This document shows positions 10,998 to 22,684 of a DNA stretch of 64,000 nucleotides, piece after piece. The notes under the pieces are model-generated. The model had not been told where the DNA came from. It made no database searches and was given only the letters and a program-made list of their open reading frames with translations. Source of the stretch: Whitmania pigra (Eukaryota; Annelida; Clitellata; Hirudinida; Haemopidae); assembly GCA_021613335.1 (NCBI GenBank), contig JAJTWR010000278.1, positions 1,319,501 through 1,383,500 of the forward strand, read 5' to 3'. Position 1 is the first letter of the stretch. Each line of letters opens with the position of its first letter. A program made the position numbers and the translations under genes.

Positions 10998-12380
10998 ATG
11001 TATCCTCTTAGATCAAGGCCACATCTAGGCTTGAATACGACCATTAAGCATGAAATTAATAATGTTGACTCAATTGATGGAAGTGGTGCTCTGAGTCCTG
11101 ATGTTCACCCACGTACTCAGTTACCATTCTCAAATGTTGAGAAGCCTGCTTTGAAAAAATTGGGGAAATATCTCATTTCTGGTCTAACAGATGCTTCGTT
11201 GTCTGGGTCAGTTTTTGTTTGTAATGCCACAGATTTGGGTAGTGGAGCCACAGTTGTTTGCAAAGTTAGTTTGTTGAGTTATGTATGTTGCTTAATGTTT
11301 TAATGATGGAAATATGGCATTTTGTTTATTTGTGAAGGTTCTGCCAGCATCAAAGTACAAAGAAGTTCTTTCTCCTTATTGGGTTGCCGGACAGCACAGA
11401 CACATAAACAGCATAAGAGAGGTCATTGTGGGCAAGGATCATGCTTACATCTTCTTTGATAGTTCTTATGAAGATCTTCATACCTACGTGAGAAAGCATA
11501 GGAAATTGAGAGAGGATGAAGCATGCCGACTTTTCACTCAGATTGTGTCAGCAGTGCAGCATTGCCATGAGAGTGGTGTGATCTTGAGAGATTTGAAATT
11601 GAGAAAGTTTGTCTTTAAAGATGCCAAGTGGTGAGTTTCTATTGTTTGTATATAGAAGAAACTAGAGGTTCAATATTATTGAATTTTGTTGATATATTAC
11701 TTAGCTCTCACTTGGTATTGGACAGTCTTGAAGATTCCTATGTCTTACCAAATCCCGAAGATGACCTGCTGACAGATAGGCATGGATGTCCTGCTTATGT
11801 GAGCCCTGAGATTTTGTTCTCATCAGGTGGTTACTCTGGCAAGTCTGCAGATATCTGGAGTTTGGGGGTGGTCCTTTACACTATGCTGGCTGGGCAGTAC
11901 CCGTTCCATGATGTTGATGTAGGATCTCTATTTAAAAAAATCAGACAGGGTGTTTTCCTTGTTCCTGAAGGTTCTTCTACTCAGGCTAGATGTCTCCTCA
12001 AGAATCTATTGAGAACTGATCCGAATGAAAGGCTCTTGACTGGTGAAATTTTGAGTCACTCATGGTTCAGCGACAGATCAACAGCTCGGTTGTCTCCATG
12101 TTCGAGAAGGCCCTTGAGGTATTCTTCAGTCACTGCTGGCACTGCTGCTTCCATTGCACCATATCCAGGAAATAATTCATCTGCAGGACTATCTTTGTTA
12201 GCTGGAAATTCTTCATCTTCGTCTTTAGAGGAGTCAAATTCATCTTCACCAGGTCTTGTAATCGCAGATAATGTCCAAAAATTTCTACATTGCACTCCGG
12301 ATCAAACTGTTCCTCAAATAAATGTATTTGATCGGAACGATTTTGGAACTAGATTCTCTGCTAATTTAAGTTCTTTGTGA
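10998..12380 (+). CDS. TRIB: Tribbles pseudokinase (411 aa)
   Basis: Exons 10998-11264, 11338-11630, 11705-12380; introns of 73 and 74 bases; total 1236 nt, whole codons. Tribbles proteins are kinase-fold scaffolds that recruit E3 ligase COP1 and bind MEK/AKT. Visible: VAIK-type lysine at about residue 89 (VVCKV); catalytic-loop remnant LRDLKLRK (172-179) with the Tribbles-specific LKLRKF pattern; the metal-binding DFG is replaced by SLE (194-196), diagnostic for the family; [12 protein letters not shown] activation segment; [17 protein letters not shown]-site-like ILSHSWF (302-308); and a COP1-binding-like DQTVPQ (386-391). The poly-Ser stretch before that motif is a usual linker. The conserved positions look intact, so it is read as a functional gene. 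Which vertebrate TRIB is closest cannot be judged. Confidence 0.95.
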
Positions 12381-13963
12381 ACATCATCCAGTCCTATATT
12401 AGGCACCTTTATTTTGCACATTGTTTATTTAATTTTTAGTTAATGTCTTCTCATAACTCCAATCATTGGATTTGGTAATAACCATATCGACCAATTCTGT
12501 GGGTCTTGAGTTGAGTGTGTTGAGATGTGGTACCATTGCATCTGCAGATTGATGAGTATTCCCATGATTTCTTGTCTTGTTTGAATGCATGGCAGCCTGG
12601 ATTTCATTTCAGAAACTTGAACTTTCAGGTTTTTCTTGTTGAAATTAGTTGTTTATCCTTAAGTTGTTGTTGCTCGTAATTTGAGTACAATTTAAGTATG
12701 TGTGTTTAAGCTGGTGTAATAACCTTACAAATGTCAATTGATTAAAGTAAGGGCATGTTAGTGCTGATAGACACTTAAATTTGTTATTTGTTCTGTTCAC
12801 GTTTGCTTGGAAGGGCATGGCACAAAGGTTTTTGAGTGATTGCAACCTCAAGTCTATGAGTATCATTTGAAATTTAGTAAAAGCCAAGCTAAGCTAACAA
12901 TATTTGCAATCTGTGCACCTTGAAATATTTTCTTTGTGTGTTGGGGAGTGAAGAATGCTGACTTTTCTCGCAAAAGGATGGTCAGCGTTGAATTGTATCA
13001 TCTCAGGATTGTTAAAGTACGTTTTTTTTTCTAGCTTTTTACGGTTTTCACAGTAATTTGGTGATGTATGTTGTTTTTACCATTGACATGAAAAATGCTA
13101 TTTAACTTTTTTAAGTGCATATTGTTAAACAAACCACCAAAGCCTGGTGAAAAGGTTTTGTTTCTAGTGTTCATTTTGTAAGCAGGTGAACATAAATTGC
13201 TTTTTCGAAATTTTGGCGTTTTTGTGTAACTTATTTTCTGTATTTCTGGTTAGTGGCTAGAAAAATAGGATTTTGTGTAGATGTCTTTGTTTTTGAAAAT
13301 GGAAAACTTGATTTGGAAATAAATTATCAGTCCTGGTGTTTTTTGAATTACTAACTATTTATCATTCAAGTCTTACCATAATTTGCAATGCTGTTATGAG
13401 TTTGAAAATAATTCGAGGTACGGCATGTCCGTGTGAGCAAAGTGCGAAGGCGTGCGTCGTGATATCTAGGCGGATTCGTGTTGACTCTAGGTGGATGTTC
13501 AGCTGCAACAATGGCCCACGCCTTCAAATTGAAGACTTGTATCGTGAGGTATAGGCTTGCCTTTGAGAACTCTAGTGCTTAGTCTTCTCCTTAGTTGCTG
13601 CTTTAGTGAGATATTTGTCCGATAGCTTCTAAATCTGAATTTTATTTCAGATGTTTTGAAGAGTGAAGCGGACTTCCCGAACTTCCTTACTTTTTGACGG
13701 CTTCGCAAATTAAGTGCCGCGATTTGACCAAATCCTTGACATTTTCTTAAAACATTTGAGGAACCTGCTTTTCAAAAATTCGCAAGAATTGGTTTCTTAT
13801 TTTATTTGCTTTTCAACCTCATATAATAACTTATAGTTGTTTAAGGAGTCTGTGAGATAAACCACATCATTAACATGCTAATAATAAATGTCTATGGAGG
13901 TAAGTGCTCGTGCACTTTTTTTAAAAACATTTTAGCTGTCATGTAGCCTGATGTAGGTATAAG
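12381..13963 (+). other. Tribbles 3' UTR and intergenic sequence
   Basis: T-rich sequence with no supported gene. An AATAAA at 13318-13323 could end a long Tribbles 3' UTR. Small open frames here (for example 13336-13554) have no recognisable protein features. Confidence 0.4.
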
Positions 13964-14378
13964 CAGTGGCGTAGCTAAAGGGGTACATAATATGTACTAC
14001 ATATTTCTCCGGGCGCAAGGTACGGGGGCGTCAAAATGAGGCTTTTATATGTTCGTATTATACACAGTTTATATTATAATAACTGAACAATGATAATAAA
14101 TTGGTCACAAGATGACTGCAGTGGCTGCATCAGACGTATCATACTTCTGCCACCCACTGTGGACGAGTTTAAAAAAGCTGTGCCCCACCACAGTAAAGCG
14201 GGAGTCTGAAACACGCTGGAGAGCACGATCAGAAGCAGTTAAAGCTATCCATGAAGGACTGGATGATCTATAGTAGATCTTTCAGTAGAAGAAATTGTGC
14301 GGGTTATGATGAGCATATTTAATCGACTTGGGTGGGGCGCCAATTTTAAAATTTATAAATACCCTAGCTACGCCACTG
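13964..14378 (+). mobile_element. hAT MITE (family 1, copy a)
   Basis: 415 bp. Termini CAGTGGCGTAGCTA...TAGCTACGCCACTG are perfect 14-bp inverted repeats. Flanks ggtataag (13956-13963) and ggtatgag (14379-14386) are an 8-bp target duplication with one change. The interior 14172-14275 still encodes KLCPTTVKRESETRWRARSE and AVKAIHEGLDDL, a piece of the core of a hAT (ZMYM/zinc-finger type) transposase where S-E-T-R-W is conserved. It therefore arose by internal deletion of an autonomous element. Confidence 0.92.
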
Positions 14379-14386
14379 GGTATGAG

Positions 14387-15615
14387 TACAATCACTGTCA
14401 TCACATTTATTTGGTGAAACTCTAAAAGTTGCTGTTTTATTATTTGCACTTTTCTATTAGTTCATTTTAAACGTGATAATGTTTTACAATGTATTTTGGC
14501 CTATCATCTTGACAATACAATTTTTATTATCAGAAATATTATTATACCCTACAGAAAATTGAAAGAAAAAACAATTTGAACAAGATTTAAGAAACTGCGC
14601 GGCTATTATAAGTTAATAAAATATGCTCTGGCAGTAGTTAATTGGGTCAATTCTCTATCCCTCAAGCTTGCCTTTATGTTCAGCTTTTGACATCCTTAAC
14701 ACATGCGATTTCACCAACGCAACTAACTCCTGAAAAGTCTGGACGTAGAACAGACAAAAACTCGTTTGCAAACATTAGAGATTCTGTCTTTCATCAATAG
14801 ACCAGCAGAAGCTGAGAGCGAGCTAAACAGAACCATTCAAAGCACTTTGAAATTAACTTCGATATTCTGACATTGCATAACTTTTATTCGTTTGCTTTGA
14901 CCTCTTCCTCCATTTTCATATTTATTCTTAATCTATTTTATTCTTTCATTGCGACGATGTTCGATATCCGATTTCGGCTAACTTTGAAATATTTGGTAAG
15001 TTTTGAGATAGGGTTAATTAGTTTTTTTCATAATTTTGTTTCAATGACAACCAGTTCTTTCTTCGAACCATAGCTAACAATTAAAAGTCACTGAAACATA
15101 TGTGAAGCATTTCTTAAATTTAAAATGTTCTTATTGACATTTTTTGAAACCATTTCAGGTATGCTTCTATTAAAGTTTTACAGGTTCGCTATTTTATAAA
15201 TTGTATTACAAATAAATACGTTCTTTAAAAAAAATGTTCATAGATGTTTTCTCGATAGTTTTCGCTACATCAAGTTCTCCATAGAGTCAGCTTTTACCGT
15301 GCTTCGGTGCCGCTAGTTTCACCTAGACTGGTACGAAACCTTCTCTTAGGTCTTAGGAGTGCCTACTGGCATAAATGTTATTATTTTATTAATGTCAAAA
15401 TTTATCTGTCCAAGCAAAATTTTGATTATATATTGAGACATTACAATTTCTATACTTTATTAAATGAATTAAGTTTTTAAATTATGTTCTATAAGTTTTG
15501 TATTTAATTATATTTGTTAAAATCTAGCGTATTTCATGTTTTTGGTGTTATTTAATAAGACTCAACGATTAGTTGCAACGTTGCTTACAATTGTGTCGGA
15601 AGTGTATGTTTAAAA
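14387..15615. other. intergenic region before ubiquilin
   Basis: AT-rich, no supported gene. The last 100 bases before 15616 should hold the ubiquilin 5' UTR and promoter. Confidence 0.4.
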
Positions 15616-18600
15616 ATGGCTGAGCAAAATGTCGGTGACGGCGAGAATAAGATCAAGATAACAGTGAAAACGACTAAGGAGCATAAGTCTGTATATTTAG
15701 ATGAGGATGAAACAATATCGAAGGTACCGAAACTTAATATGTTTCATGTGCATGTTATTATTTTTATGTATTTGATTAACTGCGAAGTTATTTTTTTTAC
15801 AATGTGTTATAAGTCTGTGCAGTTTGGTGAATGTTTTTGGAATAAATATTTTAAAAATAGAGTTGATACTACACTTCCAATTGAATGTATTATTGCAACA
15901 TTTGCTTATCATGTGATAAGGCTTGTCTTACCGAAACTCAAACTCACTGCATTTTCAGCTGAGAGAAGAAGTTGCGGAAGTTTTTGAAGCGAAGCTTGAA
16001 TCTGTTTGCTTGATATTTGCTGGCAAGATCCTGAAGGATGGGGACACATTAAAGCAACATGGAATAAAAAATGGTGTGGTTGTGCACTTGGTTATCAAGA
16101 GCCAGCCTGCATCAAGCACTCAAACATCTTCTGCACCCACGACATCACCCACCTATGTAATTTCTTACAATCCTTATAATTTGTATATATAAATTTTGCC
16201 AAATCTGCCATATAATAGGATTTTGAATGAAATGAATTTAGAGAGGAACTGTTTTTCATAATGTTTTCAATCATTAATTTTTCTTACCAGAGTAGTGCTA
16301 CCACAGCTGGGAGCTTTGGATCTTCCACTAATTTGGGTTCCACATTTGGGGCAGATCTTGGCAATTTAGGCAACCTACCTGAGATGAGACAAGTATATGC
16401 TGTTTATTCATGATTATTTGTCAATCATAATTATTGCTGTTATAAATGGTGGAGATTTGACTATAAATCTGCATTTTATTTTGGAGTTCTAAAATTATTT
16501 GTTGTTGTCATGTTGGTGTTGTTTAAAGTTTGATTTCAATGATGAACCCTCTGAGCTTGTTATTTATTAATTAAATGTTTAATTCTTTTTGAATATGTCA
16601 TTACTACAGTTTATATATCATTTATGTTGACATTCCTATTAAAATTCATGCTCCTTCAATTTGTTGACTGAGTACTTAAGTATATTTTATTTGTTATTTA
16701 TCTTTAACCAACAGTTATTTTCAATTTTAAAATTTAATTGACCAGCAGCTCCTCAATAACCCTAACCTCATCCGACAAATGATGGATTCACCCATGGTCC
16801 AACAGCTTATCTCCAACCCTGACATTCTGCGTCACTTTTTTACAAGTAACCCTCAAATCCAGCAGTTAATGGAGGTGAGTGATTCATTTGAGTCATTTAA
16901 TCTTGATTGGTTATTCATATTTGTTTTTGTATTACTTGATTGACATTTGATCCAAATATATATAATATTGATAAACTCAAAATTTTGTAGAGGAATCCAG
17001 AGGTGTCCCACTTACTTAACAATCAGGACCTCTTAAGACAGGTGAGCTTGTCGGCCTCCTCAAATTTTCATCAGACTTTAAACTGCAGGCTTTAATTATT
17101 TGTGTACGTCATGCACTAATTTTATTACTCATTATCTATTTTTATAAATGTCTTTTAGACTTTAGAGATTGCAAGAAATCCAGCTATGTTTCAAGAATTG
17201 CTGAGAAACCAAGACAGAGCCATGAATAATCTTGAGGTCAGTCATGCTTGTTCATTTAGGCCATTGATACTGTAGATGGTGCCTGAACCTGAGTGAATTC
17301 CATGCCTGTTTTAACAGCAAAGAAGACGAATCATCTCATTATTATTGTTTTTGTTCTTTAGAGTCTTCCAGGTGGATTTGGTGCTCTTCAGAGGATGTAC
17401 AATGACATCCAAGAGCCCATGATGAATGCAGCCACAGAGAGTCTTGGCAGGAACCCATTTGCATCTCTTGCTGGTGAGCATTTGCATGTCCATTGTTACT
17501 ATGTTTGGAATGGCATGCAGGTTAGCCGAATGGGTTACGTGCCTGCATACGGCGGTAATGGCAACAGTCGTAATGTGTCGTGTTCGAAACCCAGCCTGCA
17601 CTGCCGCCAGCGCCCTTGGGAAGGAGCGCTATATAAATGGTTACAAGAAGCGCCTCTGACGCTATGCATATGGCGCTATATAAATGAAGTTACAAGTTAC
17701 AATTAGTATTTGTTAACTCTTTGTTTGAAATTTGAACCTTTAAATATTCTCAGGGGAATCTGACAGTGGCAATGTACCTCTGAACACCGGTCAAGAAAAT
17801 AGGGATCCCCTTCCCAACCCCTGGTCTGCCAGCAGACCTAACAATTCCAATTCTTCCTCAGGAAATGCAAGCACTCCTCAGCCTGTTGCTGGTTCAGGTT
17901 TGTCATGATAACCTGGAACTTGCAAGCATTAACATTTGATGATATATATTAGCTAAATAATGATGTCAGCATTAATTTAAGTACTGTGAAATATATTTCA
18001 GATTATTTCCTTGTTAATATTATTATAAAGGTTATTAGATTTGTTTATGCTTTTATGAAAGACAGGCCGTTGTAGAGCCAGCATTATTTTCCAATTGTTT
18101 GAGTGTGATTTACATTATTTTTCATGGCAGGAATGTTCAATTCTCCTGGAATTCAGAGTATGTTTCAACAAATGACTTCTGATCCTCAGATGATGCAACA
18201 ACTTGTGCAGTCTTCTTTCTTCCAGTCCATGCTCCAAAACATGTCTGCAAATCCTCAGTTGGCACAGCAGGTTAGATAATTCTGATTTAGTACATCCATA
18301 ACTATTTGCAGATGGTCTGCCTCTTTTTCAAAGCTGTTCTACTTTAAGTGCGTTAAATGATGAAATGAGCTTTCCTTTGTTGTAATCAAGTTGGTGCATT
18401 TACAGGTTCTTGCCAATAACCCACTTTTGCAAGGCAACCCTCAAATGAGAGAGCAAATTTCTCAGAGCTTGCCGAATATATTTCAAGGAGTCAGTTTATA
18501 TTATATTTCCAAAATTTAAAGAAAATTATATAAGTTACCATAAACATCCATTTTTTCAGTTCCATAATCCTGAGATCCAATCACTGATTACCAATCCAAG

Positions 18601-19545
18601 AGCTATGCAGGCACTCCTTCAAATACAACAAGGCATGGCTCAACTTCAGCATGAAGTTCCAAAGTACTTGTCAAGATTTGAATATTTTCTTTAAAGTGAA
18701 GACTCTTAATTTTATCCCATTTTCTGTTCCAGCCTTGGCATGGGCATTCCATCCTTTCCTCTTCTGAATCCCACTGTCTCTACCAGCTCTAACTCAACAC
18801 CTGCTAGTGAATCCACAACAACTGTCAGCTCTTCTGCTGGCAGCACTTCAACCACCAACAGCACCACTACTACTCCCAGTTCTGGTAACATGGGTGCCAT
18901 GGATTGGAATGTGTTGTCAGAGATGATGAGGATCATGGGAAACCTGCCTGCTGGTGCATCAGGAACCACTGCACAGGTACTTGTTGTTGCACCTTCACAG
19001 TGATGACCAATGGGTCGTTATCTTTAATTTTAAATGTATAATTTATAGAATGAGCCACCTGAGCAAAGATACAGATCTCAATTGGATCAGCTAGCTGCCA
19101 TGGGATTTTTGAATAGAGAGGCAAATCTGCAATGTAAGTGCAGTGACTAATTTGTTTTTAAATATTAATGTGCATTTGGTGGTGCAAAGAGAATCAAAAA
19201 TTGCTTATGAATTATGTTTAATCCATGGAATCATTAAACATTTGATTATCTAACAATTTTCATCGTTCCGACAGAGTAATTTGTATTTGTTTCACGTTTC
19301 ATCTAGCAATGTTACTGTTTATTATACCACTGATTTTGGGCATAATACTATTTTAATTTTAAGTATAAAATAAATGTTTTAACACATTAAAGTACATATT
19401 TGGAAATAAATGCATAAGAAACTTAATTCTCATTATTTGTGTTAAAGTTCTGATGCATCATGGTTTAATATTTTCAGGCTTGATTGCAACATTTGGTGAT
19501 TTAAATGCTGCAATTGACAGACTACTCCAGCAAAGGCAAAGATGA
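15616..19545 (+). CDS. UBQLN: Ubiquilin (548 aa, 14 exons)
   Basis: Shuttle factor that carries ubiquitinated or mislocalised membrane proteins to the proteasome. Exons: 15616-15723, 15959-16156, 16291-16392, 16746-16874, 16991-17041, 17159-17236, 17362-17473, 17754-17897, 18131-18270, 18406-18489, 18560-18663, 18733-18976, 19049-19133, 19478-19545; sum 1647 nt, whole codons. N-terminal ubiquitin-like domain ([16 protein letters not shown] through [10 protein letters not shown]), then STI1-type repeats rich in NP and Q ([57 protein letters not shown]), a second STI1 pair (SNPQ-like, [14 protein letters not shown]), a Ser/Thr-rich linker, and a C-terminal UBA with [10 protein letters not shown] and ending [12 protein letters not shown]. 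The UBA MGF loop is intact. A SINE sits in the intron 17474-17753. One gene of this family appears here; length is normal. Confidence 0.97.
17514..17700 (+). repeat. tRNA-derived SINE with L2-like tail (type I)
   Basis: The head carries a Pol III box A-like TTAGCCGAATGGG (17522-17534) and a good box B GTTCGAAACCC (17582-17592), 60 bases apart, as in tRNAs. A body of about 55 bases (ccgccagcgcccttgggaag then gagcgctatataaatgg) follows. The tail, 17650-17683, gcgcctctgacgctatgcat plus atggcgctatataaat, matches the 3' end of the LINE at 8685-8757. It lies in a ubiquilin intron in the sense direction. Not a tRNA gene: no cloverleaf arms can be paired. Confidence 0.85.
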
Positions 19546-20081
19546 GAAATGTTGATTTTAACATTAAAATTGGTTTCAACTTTGAGTTGAATTTGATGAT
19601 CCTAAATGGTCTAATTTAGAGAATGGATATAAGATTATTAGTTTAAATGATTAAACATTTAAGATCTTCAGATTATTAATGACTTTTGGTTGTGCTTGTA
19701 TTGGAGACAACGCATTTGAGTTTTGAGGTAATGAATATCTTGTTTAGATGCTGTTTGTAGCTATTGTTCTTCGGTTTGCAAAATGGAGTATAGTTGAACT
19801 CCTGGAGTTGCATTGAAGCATGAAAGGAGGAGAGCTTTAACTTTATTAGCAATTTTTTCCACCAGTCTTGATAACTTTAATATGTGCGCAACAACAGAAT
19901 GCTGTCAGTACCGTCTATGTCCTTGCATGTGCTGGTTCCTATCACTTGTCTGTCCCAGTTCACTTTTTGAGTAACTTTTGTGTTTGTAAAAAAAGCAAAA
20001 TAAAAGATGATTTGGGTGAGATATGTATTTGAATACATAAGAAAAAATGTTGGCAAGTTTGTTTTAAGCTTCCCCTGGCAA
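19546..20081. other. ubiquilin 3' UTR and convergent gap
   Basis: Follows the ubiquilin stop. The AATAAA at 19999-20004 is the probable polyadenylation signal; the opposing coiled-coil gene ends 77 bases later. Confidence 0.55.
19999..20004 (+). promoter_or_regulatory. candidate poly(A) signal of ubiquilin
   Basis: Canonical AATAAA about 450 bases after the stop codon, in a T-rich setting. Confidence 0.55.
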
Positions 20082-20963
20082 TTAAATATTTCTGGGCTTT
20101 AGTTCTAAGAAGTAAAACAAATCGTCATCAGAATAGACTTTGGCCCAGACAGTAAGCGATTCGTTGGTGTCGAGCGTTTGAGGGATATCCAAGTACCTAT
20201 GGTTTGCCAATGACAACCACGAGCTTTTCATGCGTGACTTTTTAAGGCTTTGTGGATCTTCTGGTTCTGATTGATAGGTGTATTTCTGACCATTTCGCGA
20301 GCAAAAAGTGCTTTCCAAATGATAAAAGTGAGTTCGCGTCTTGGAAGCTTCCTCACCATGTTTTGTTTCAGGTGCGAGCTTGCTATTGGTTATCGGAAAG
20401 GTTCCGATTGTTCGGTCGATTTCGAGCCTATGCGTAGTGGCGAGACTTTCTGTGTGCGTAAAAGTTGATATTGAAACATGTTTGAGCTTCGAAGAACATA
20501 AATCAAGAAGAACTCTTTGGATTCTAACGAGCTCGGTTGATAGCAACAGCACCCTTCTCTGTTTCAACGCAACTGCGGAGAGATTTTGTAAATTGTCCTG
20601 AAGTTTGCTAATAAATTTATCTTTTTCGGTTATTATTCGTTCCATCATTAAAACTTTGGCCCTTGGTTCTGTAACATTAGAACATGGTCTTTCATGTCCA
20701 GAAGTTTTCGAATCTAATTTACGAGGAAGAGCGGTGTTATTTGAACTAAGCAAATTTTCCAATTTTTGTAGGCGTTCGGTAAGCTCGGATTGTCGACTTT
20801 CATACAACTTTATTTGACATTTATGCCGGAACTTGACAAGCTTCAGTTTCGCTTTAAGGTTTTGCGTCTGGACGATTTCTTTAACGGAGTTGTTGACGAT
20901 GGTCTTCGTCATTTCTTGCTTCAGATTTTCTACTTTGTGCTCATATTTTTCTCGAATAATCAT
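20082..20963 (-). CDS. coiled-coil protein of unknown family (at least 293 aa)
   Basis: One long uninterrupted frame. Residues 1-75 and 100-160 are rich in K, E, L and Q with heptad-like spacing (VENLKQEMTK..., ELTERLQKLENLLSS, ERIITEKDKFISKLQDNLQN), so coiled coil is likely. The C-terminal 130 residues are Ser/Thr/Arg-rich and end DDLFYFLELKPRNI. I do not recognise the family. The frame stays open upstream of the first Met, with an acceptor-like atag just before it, so 5' exons may be missing. Convergent with ubiquilin. Length and lack of stops argue for a real gene, but no homologue supports it. Confidence 0.6.
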   Translation of the reverse strand: MIIREKYEHKVENLKQEMTKTIVNNSVKEIVQTQNLKAKLKLVKFRHKCQIKLYESRQSELTERLQKLENLLSSNNTALPRKLDSKTSGHERPCSNVTEPRAKVLMMERIITEKDKFISKLQDNLQNLSAVALKQRRVLLLSTELVRIQRVLLDLCSSKLKHVSISTFTHTESLATTHRLEIDRTIGTFPITNSKLAPETKHGEEASKTRTHFYHLESTFCSRNGQKYTYQSEPEDPQSLKKSRMKSSWLSLANHRYLDIPQTLDTNESLTVWAKVYSDDDLFYFLELKPRNI

Positions 20964-21288
20964 CGATTCTATGAATATTAGTAAGAAATTACGTAATTTA
21001 CGAATATGCCAGCAGGGACATAATTTCGGTGATATGGCCTCTCTGATTTTACACTATACGCAAAAAAGGTCTCCTCATATTTTACAAGGGTTTGCCTTCC
21101 TGAATTTTGGCTAAAAAAAGGTTGTCTTCCCAAGTTGTGAGATGGATTTCCCCTTTGGAAAAAGCTGAAATGATGCCCTTGCATGCCAGGCCGGGTACAG
21201 TGCCGGAATACCCATAAGGCAGACAGGGGCGCCGAGAGCCAACAAGGGCCCCAGGGCAGGACATCATTGCGGGCCCCTTGTCAAAATA

Positions 21289-21925
21289 CAGTCAATTCCG
21301 GGTATAGTCGAGTAGGTTACAGCAGAGGCATAGCTAAGGGGGGGCGAGGGATATATATGTCCCCGGGCGCCAAGATACAGAGGCGCCAAAATGAGGCTTA
21401 ATGCATCAATGGGACAGGATCGTCTCAGTGATCTTGCTCTTCTTAGTATAGACAGAGAAACGCTTGAGAAAACAGACTTTGATGACGTTATTGATCAGCT
21501 TGCAACTGTTAAATCAAGAAAAATAAATCTATTTTAGACAGTATTAGACTACTATGCATGTAAATCATCTTAGACTGTGACTGATTGGGTGAAGCATGCG
21601 CTACTATTTGTAGTACGTTTTTTCACTTTTAAATGGATGCCTTGTGCCATTAAAATTTGATTTTTATTTCAATTTCAAATTTAGTGTAATACAGTAAGAT
21701 TAAATATATAGACATGGAAAAGGGCGCCAATTTTATAGTTTGCCGCCGTGCGCAAAATACCCAGGCTAGGCCTCTGGGTTACAGTCAAGATTCGGAAACA
21801 GTCAAGCTGATCTCTTGCACCGTGTAAACCATACGTAGCTTACTATTTTCGATTATAGTAAATATTCAGTTATAGTCAAGTCAACAGCCTACAGTTTTGG
21901 ACGTGACTATATCCGGAATTGACCG
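21289..21925. mobile_element. Tc1/mariner- or pogo-like MITE (TA target site), split by a hAT MITE
   Basis: Left end CAGTCAATTCCGGGTATAGT and right end ACTATATCCGGAATTGACCG are inverted repeats with two differences. Both sides have a TA dinucleotide (21287-21288, 21926-21927), the target site of Tc1/mariner/pogo elements. No coding sequence of its own is seen. Removing the inner hAT MITE and its duplication leaves about 175 bp. Confidence 0.75.
21323..21776 (+). mobile_element. hAT MITE (family 1, copy b) with perfect 8-bp TSD
   Basis: 454 bp. Ends CAGAGGCATAGCTAAGG and GGCTAGGCCTCTG are degenerate inverted repeats. Flanks ggttacag (21315-21322 and 21777-21784) are identical. From 21391 it keeps an open end of a hAT transposase: MRLNASMGQDRLSDLALLSI, then DRETLEKTDFDDVIDQLATV and a stop near 21537. 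This is the conserved C-terminal end of this transposase type. Very similar to the copy at 35443-35879. Confidence 0.93.
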
Positions 21926-22381
21926 TATTTAGAAATTTTATCGCTATAATAAAACCTGTAAATCGAGGTAAATGTGACTATCAAGGTTCAACATTCGTGC
22001 ATACATGGTACTAAATTAAAATATAGAAATGACTTTTGCAAAGGTAAACGCTGTTCGTCATCTAATTTGAATTTATTTGTTTTACAGTTAATCAAAATGA
22101 AAGTAGTAATTTTTGGTGGTCAAACACGCAGCGATGCGCTTTAAATTAGCCAAATCTAATCATCGGTGAGCTTATCAGTTTTTCATTTCATCATAATTGT
22201 GTCCTTATCTGCAACGACCGTTACACCATACAGCCTTAGTCAAAGATAACCAGCCACATGCTACGTGTACAGATTTGTGTGCACTAAGCAAACTGGTGTT
22301 TCGATGGAGATTAAGCTACACAAGTTCTTAAAAACGATGTAATTATGTGGAACCGACTTTTACGACATGCAAGAGAGATGG

Positions 22382-22684
22382 CTACAACAAAACTTTGCGG
22401 GCTTTTCTGCGTGCAGACAGTTCAATTATACTGTTGTAATCAATCGTTCTTGCAAGGCGACCTTCCACTGCCGGCATTCTAAGGCTGGTCAGGCGTTCTT
22501 GACACATTGTCGATCTCAGAACATTTTTAACTCGGGCCAATGTGATGAAAGATCGTTCTGCTTGAGCAACGGTAACCGGAAGCGTGCAGAAGATACGTAT
22601 CATAATGACAACGTTTGGAAACAGTGTATCGATTTTCAAAGCGTGTAGACGGTTCAGCATGGCGACAGACTTATTCAACAGCAT
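22382..22684 (-). pseudogene. hAT transposase C-terminal (dimerisation) fragment
   Basis: The reverse frame contains TLPVTVAQAERSFITLARVK, then NVLRSTMCQERLTSLRM. This is the hAT C-terminal dimerisation motif (PVTVA.AERSFS.L...K..LRSTM.QERL..L). No intact transposase remains upstream (to about 23000), so the element is dead. Confidence 0.85.

Noticed and set aside
17522..17592. tRNA gene with box A and box B
   Set aside because: Arms do not pair as a cloverleaf and the unit continues into a LINE-like tail; it is the SINE head.
20252..21114. Multiple forward frames opposite the coiled-coil gene
   Set aside because: All are antisense shadows of the longer 20082-20963 reverse frame.
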